Positions 6,286-8,643 of a stretch of DNA of 8,643 bases are shown here, piece by piece. Under the pieces are notes generated by a model. The model did no database searches. It was not told the origin of the DNA and saw only the letters and a program-made list of their open reading frames with translations. The stretch's first letter is position 1. Each line of letters begins with the position of its first letter. The DNA is taken from the NCBI GenBank assembly GCA_013042695.1, contig JABDPQ010000751.1, positions 1-8,643 on the forward strand, given 5' to 3'. The position numbers and the translations under genes are program-made. The DNA comes from Desulfobacterales bacterium. GTDB lineage: Bacteria; Desulfobacterota; Desulfobulbia; Desulfobulbales; Desulfocapsaceae.

Positions 6286-7485
6286 TTATAAATCGTCATA
6301 AATTATATCGTTGAGAGATCTGCAGGAATTCTCCTCCACAAGAACCTCAACCTCTTGACGAATCCCCCCAAAATCAAATCCATGCAGGTCAAATTTCACT
6401 CCTAAAACCATTCCAGGTTCCAATGGAAATTTTGAGTCTTTATCCAGGTTGGGCCATTCCACAACGTCTAAGCCAACACCATGCCCAACAGCTATCATCC
6501 CCTTGGCGTAGAGCATGAACTCATCTCGGTAACCGTACCTGGTAGTTTCTTTCAGGAAGTAATCATATATGGTAGATGCTGGTTCGCCTGGTTTCATTTT
6601 ATCGATAACGGTCCGATGAATTTCCCTGCTTACATCCAGCACCTTTTGTGTGATAGAAGAAATTTTTCCGTTAAATACCGTAATGGCTGTGTCAGCGCAG
6701 TAGCAATTCAGCATTGGGTTAACATCAATGAGTACCGCTTCGCCTGCACCGATGATCTTGGTAGAAGGTCTCCACGTAGGTTTTTTGGTATTAACTCCGG
6801 CTGCAAGAATAGTGGCGCTACCAATGTTTGCGCCTTCTGATCTAAATGCAAATTCAGCCGTGGCCGCGAGTTCCACCTCGCTCACCGGGCCCTCTTTGAG
6901 GCGCTTTACAGCCGCCCTTATGGACCTGTCAGCCACCTTGCCCACTTTATCCATGAGCTCAATCTCGTCTGAGCTCTTGAGCATGCGCATGTTGTTTAAA
7001 AGCCTATCCATATTGGTGAAATTGCTATTGTCCAGAAGCGGTTCCAGCCGTTTGGCATATTTCACAGGCAATATGGCTTCACCAACGAGGCCGGCTCTTA
7101 TTTTTCTGCCGAGTTGGGAGTGTTTTTCAGCAAAAAAATCTTCCAGGGTTTCGACAGAGCGAATATCTGATATCCAGGAAATACCCTCAGCTGTCTTCGC
7201 GTTAATCCCACCTAGAAACAATGTTATTTCGCCTTCCTTGGGGATAAAAACTCCCTGCGGCGATTCCTCGATTACATTGACGGGAAAATAGTCTGAAAAA
7301 TAAAGAGTATAGCCAGGTCTGTATTCATCCGAGAATACGAATAAGGCATCTAATTTGTGAGCAGAAAGCTCTTCTTGAACTTTCTTAATTCTGGCACGAA
7401 AAATACTTTCCGGTAGAGTTGTAAAACCTTTACCCTTTGGATTTCGCATATTTTGAGCAGTTAGTATTTCCTTTTGTTTAACCAT
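6286..7485 (-). CDS. M24-fold protein (Xaa-Pro peptidase/creatinase family) with degenerate active site
   Basis: A 399-residue cytoplasmic protein with the two-domain pita-bread layout: a creatinase N-terminal-like domain (about 28-165, FRARIKKVQEELSAHKLDALFV) and an M24 catalytic domain (about 178-385). Against E. coli aminopeptidase P, four metal ligands align: Asp254 (VLIDVN), Asp265 (CYCADTA), His335 (VGHGVGLD) and Glu378 (GGIRQEVEV). The fifth ligand, normally Glu in the T-I-E-P-G stretch, is Lys364 (GMVLGVKFDLHG). The catalytic His residues are Thr237 (PTWRP instead of PH-x-x-P) and Val342 (LDVVEWP instead of LDVHE-x-P). Ordinary dipeptide cleavage is therefore unlikely. Relatives such as creatinase and ectoine hydrolase use this fold on small non-peptide substrates. 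It begins 19 bases after the regulator gene stop and sits directly before dctP, so it likely acts on the imported compound. The ribosome site before the ATG is weak. Confidence 0.85.
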   Translation of the reverse strand: MVKQKEILTAQNMRNPKGKGFTTLPESIFRARIKKVQEELSAHKLDALFVFSDEYRPGYTLYFSDYFPVNVIEESPQGVFIPKEGEITLFLGGINAKTAEGISWISDIRSVETLEDFFAEKHSQLGRKIRAGLVGEAILPVKYAKRLEPLLDNSNFTNMDRLLNNMRMLKSSDEIELMDKVGKVADRSIRAAVKRLKEGPVSEVELAATAEFAFRSEGANIGSATILAAGVNTKKPTWRPSTKIIGAGEAVLIDVNPMLNCYCADTAITVFNGKISSITQKVLDVSREIHRTVIDKMKPGEPASTIYDYFLKETTRYGYRDEFMLYAKGMIAVGHGVGLDVVEWPNLDKDSKFPLEPGMVLGVKFDLHGFDFGGIRQEVEVLVEENSCRSLNDIIYDDL

Positions 7486-7504
7486 TTTGGCAATCCAGCA
7501 AAGA

Positions 7505-8206
7505 TTAATGAGTGGTAATGTCCTTTCCGAAAAACTTGGCTGATGTTTTCTTGAATTCTGTGATCACTCTTTGGTAATGAGATTCCAGTAATTTCTTCAG
7601 CTTTTCTTCATTCTTATCTTTAATCAGGGATACCATTTCAACGTGCTCTCGCACGTCCACTTCTCCGATACCTACGATGTGCTCCATTATGTTCATATAC
7701 CGGTGACTAAGATCAAAAACTCTTGTAAGCATGCCAGGCAGATGTGTCAGTTGAGAAGCCGAGGCCATACCAATATGCAGTTCTTTGTTCATGGTCATAA
7801 ATTCTTTCTGAATAGCAAATGATGCTGGGCTATCTTTAGTTTTCTCCCAGTACGAGTACATTTCCTCTGTCAAAGAGGTAAGGTGATGGATTTGTTTATA
7901 GGTGATGTTCTTTATTATGTGAGGCAAAGCGGTGATTTCAAGTGACAACCTGATAGCAAGGAGCTCTTCAAATTCATTAACGGAAAGCGGGGCCACTCTG
8001 AAACCCTGGTGGGGGGTCTGGATAACTAGACCATCTTTTTCGAGGTTATTAAGAGACTCACGAAGTGGAATGGCACTCAAAGACAGTGATTTGCTAAGAT
8101 CTTTTAAAACCAGACGTTCGTCTGGTTGATATTCACCTAGCAGAATAGAATCTTTAATTGCTTCATATGCATACAAGCTCTTTGTTTTAGGTATGTTATG
8201 GCTCAT
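7505..8206 (-). CDS. GntR-family transcriptional regulator, FadR/FCD subgroup
   Basis: A 233-residue DNA-binding regulator, very likely of its own operon. Residues about 8-75 form the GntR winged helix: AYEAIKDSILLGEYQPDERL, DLSKSLSLSAIPLRESLNNL (recognition helix region) and GLVIQTPHQGFRVAPLS. Residues about 77-220 form the all-helical FCD ligand domain, with NKELH (140-144), EHVEMV (187-192) and LLESHY (206-211). FCD proteins usually hold a metal with one Asp and three His. His144, His188 and His210 match, but the Asp position is Asn140. The start at 8206 is chosen because AGGA (8213-8216) lies 6 bases upstream and the GntR domain begins there. A longer frame to 8335 would translate the promoter. 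Ligand is probably the imported acid or a breakdown product. An inverted repeat within the coding region (8108-8127) could serve as an operator. Confidence 0.93.
   Translation of the reverse strand: MSHNIPKTKSLYAYEAIKDSILLGEYQPDERLVLKDLSKSLSLSAIPLRESLNNLEKDGLVIQTPHQGFRVAPLSVNEFEELLAIRLSLEITALPHIIKNITYKQIHHLTSLTEEMYSYWEKTKDSPASFAIQKEFMTMNKELHIGMASASQLTHLPGMLTRVFDLSHRYMNIMEHIVGIGEVDVREHVEMVSLIKDKNEEKLKKLLESHYQRVITEFKKTSAKFFGKDITTH
8108..8127. promoter_or_regulatory. Intragenic inverted repeat in the regulator gene, possible operator
   Basis: AACCAGACG and CGTCTGGTT form perfect 9-base arms separated by two bases, at codons about 27-33 of the regulator gene. Short dyads of this size, rich in TGGT/ACCA, resemble operators of FadR-type GntR proteins. 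It also forms a hairpin in the mRNA. A chance origin is possible, since a 9-base arm pair is not extremely rare at this scale. Confidence 0.3.
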
Positions 8207-8212
8207 TCTCAA

Positions 8213-8216
8213 TCCT
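8213..8216 (-). promoter_or_regulatory. Ribosome binding site deciding the regulator start
   Basis: AGGA on the minus strand lies 6 bases before the ATG at 8206. It supports this start over the upstream in-frame Met at 8335, which would lie upstream of the predicted promoter. Confidence 0.65.
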
Positions 8217-8249
8217 ATTATCAGTATTATTTTATATTTTATATAATAT

Positions 8250-8278
8250 ATAATATCTGGGCCTGATTTCTGTGTCAA
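8250..8278 (-). promoter_or_regulatory. Near-consensus sigma-70 promoter of the regulator-transporter cluster
   Basis: On the minus strand a perfect TTGACA (-35, bases 8273-8278) is followed after exactly 17 bases by TATTAT (-10, bases 8250-8255), one mismatch from consensus. Transcription would start near 8243, about 37 bases before the regulator ATG. The region from the -10 to the start codon is extremely AT-rich. Such a strong core promoter implies that control comes mainly from repression, as expected for a FadR-type regulator. Confidence 0.75.
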
Positions 8279-8643
8279 CAAAAAACTCTTTATAAATTTT
8301 GAAGGCCATGGTGCCGCTGGACAGAAGCTGCCCACTAATGAGGAGAATCAAAGCCTAAGGTTCTCACTGCCAGGAAGGAGAGGCCCAACATCACGTTTCA
8401 CTCGAGGGATGATTGGATGGTATTAGGGACCACAAACCAAATGCGCAACTGTAAATTCAGGAATTTCAATAACAATACGGCAGCATGATTATTACCAGGC
8501 GATGGAAAAGATAACTGCAAATGAAATCGAGGAACCGACCGCAGACGTGCCGCCCACCAGGAATTAATTCCTGGTGGGCGCTGTGCAGAGAAAAACCTTG
8601 ACTTAGGATAAAACAAAGACCAGAATAGAGGCAAGTAACATAG
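8279..8643. other. Non-coding region at the right edge
   Basis: No convincing gene. A frame open on the minus strand through 8398-8634 runs across a perfect palindrome, has no recognisable domain and an implausible composition, so it is not called. Besides the 8551-8580 palindrome, there is a shorter one at 8453-8466 (AAATTC-AG-GAATTT) and a GAGAA/TTCTC pair near 8343-8365. The neighbouring gene on the right is outside the window. Confidence 0.5.
8551..8580. repeat. Perfect 30-base palindrome
   Basis: The left arm CGCCCACCAGGAATT is followed at once by its exact reverse complement, with no spacer and no mismatch. Symmetry stops at the next base on each side. A 15-base perfect arm is far beyond chance for a window of this size. 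As RNA it would give a GC-rich stem topped by an AT-rich loop, like a terminator, yet neither strand has a T-run after it. It may be a T-less terminator of a neighbouring gene, a dimeric protein binding site or a transposable-repeat core. Confidence 0.85.

Noticed and set aside
6728..7291. 187-codon open frame on the plus strand
   Set aside because: It lies wholly opposite the well-supported M24 gene and has low-complexity Ser/Leu-rich composition typical of an antisense shadow.
8207..8335. In-frame N-terminal extension of the GntR regulator starting at 8335
   Set aside because: It would translate the predicted promoter, its sequence is not GntR-like, and the start at 8206 has its own AGGA site and begins just before the conserved domain.
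8398..8634. 78-codon open frame on the minus strand
   Set aside because: No recognisable domain, biased composition and it crosses a perfect palindrome. It looks like an accidental open frame.
1..8643. CRISPR arrays, tRNA or rRNA genes
   Set aside because: No regularly spaced repeats and no tRNA- or rRNA-like sequence were seen on either strand by eye.

Overview
The window suggests a Gram-negative bacterium of the Proteobacteria/Desulfobacterota type. The grounds are a three-part TRAP transporter with a Sec-exported periplasmic binding protein, an IS66-family transposase, a DUF2798 remnant, moderate to low GC content and E. coli-like promoter and Shine-Dalgarno signals. A sulfate-reducer-like Desulfobacterota host is a guess from overall character; nothing in the window proves it.

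The left edge (1-902) is a mobile-element scar. The last part of an IS66 transposase runs in from outside the window and ends inside what looks like the element's right terminal inverted repeat, which finishes at about 340. Directly abutting it is the C-terminal part of a DUF2798 membrane protein gene (341-481) that has lost its front end, so the element appears to have landed in that gene. About 420 bases of non-coding DNA with overlapping hairpins follow. A stand-alone two-CBS-domain protein (903-1343, minus strand) comes next, then another 420-base non-coding stretch.

The rest is one minus-strand cluster, read from right to left. It starts at a near-consensus sigma-70 promoter (8250-8278) and comprises a GntR/FadR-type regulator, an M24 (creatinase/aminopeptidase P fold) protein, the TRAP transporter genes dctP, dctQ and dctM, and a tagaturonate epimerase family protein (UxaE). 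dctQ and dctM overlap by ATGA. The dctP-dctQ gap holds a strong hairpin of the kind that lets binding protein be made in excess of permease. uxaE sits 270 bases behind dctM and may have an extra weak promoter.

Inferred working model: an acidic sugar (hexuronate or a conjugate) is captured by DctP and imported by DctQM. The M24 protein acts on the substrate or a conjugate, and UxaE interconverts D-tagaturonate and D-fructuronate (or a related pair), all under the GntR regulator. The other uronate genes (uxaC, uxuA, uxuB) are not here. The M24 protein lacks three residues that aminopeptidase P needs, so it is probably not an ordinary peptidase. That pairing is the most promising candidate for an undescribed pathway. 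A perfect 30-base palindrome near the right edge (8551-8580) is the clearest unexplained DNA signal.
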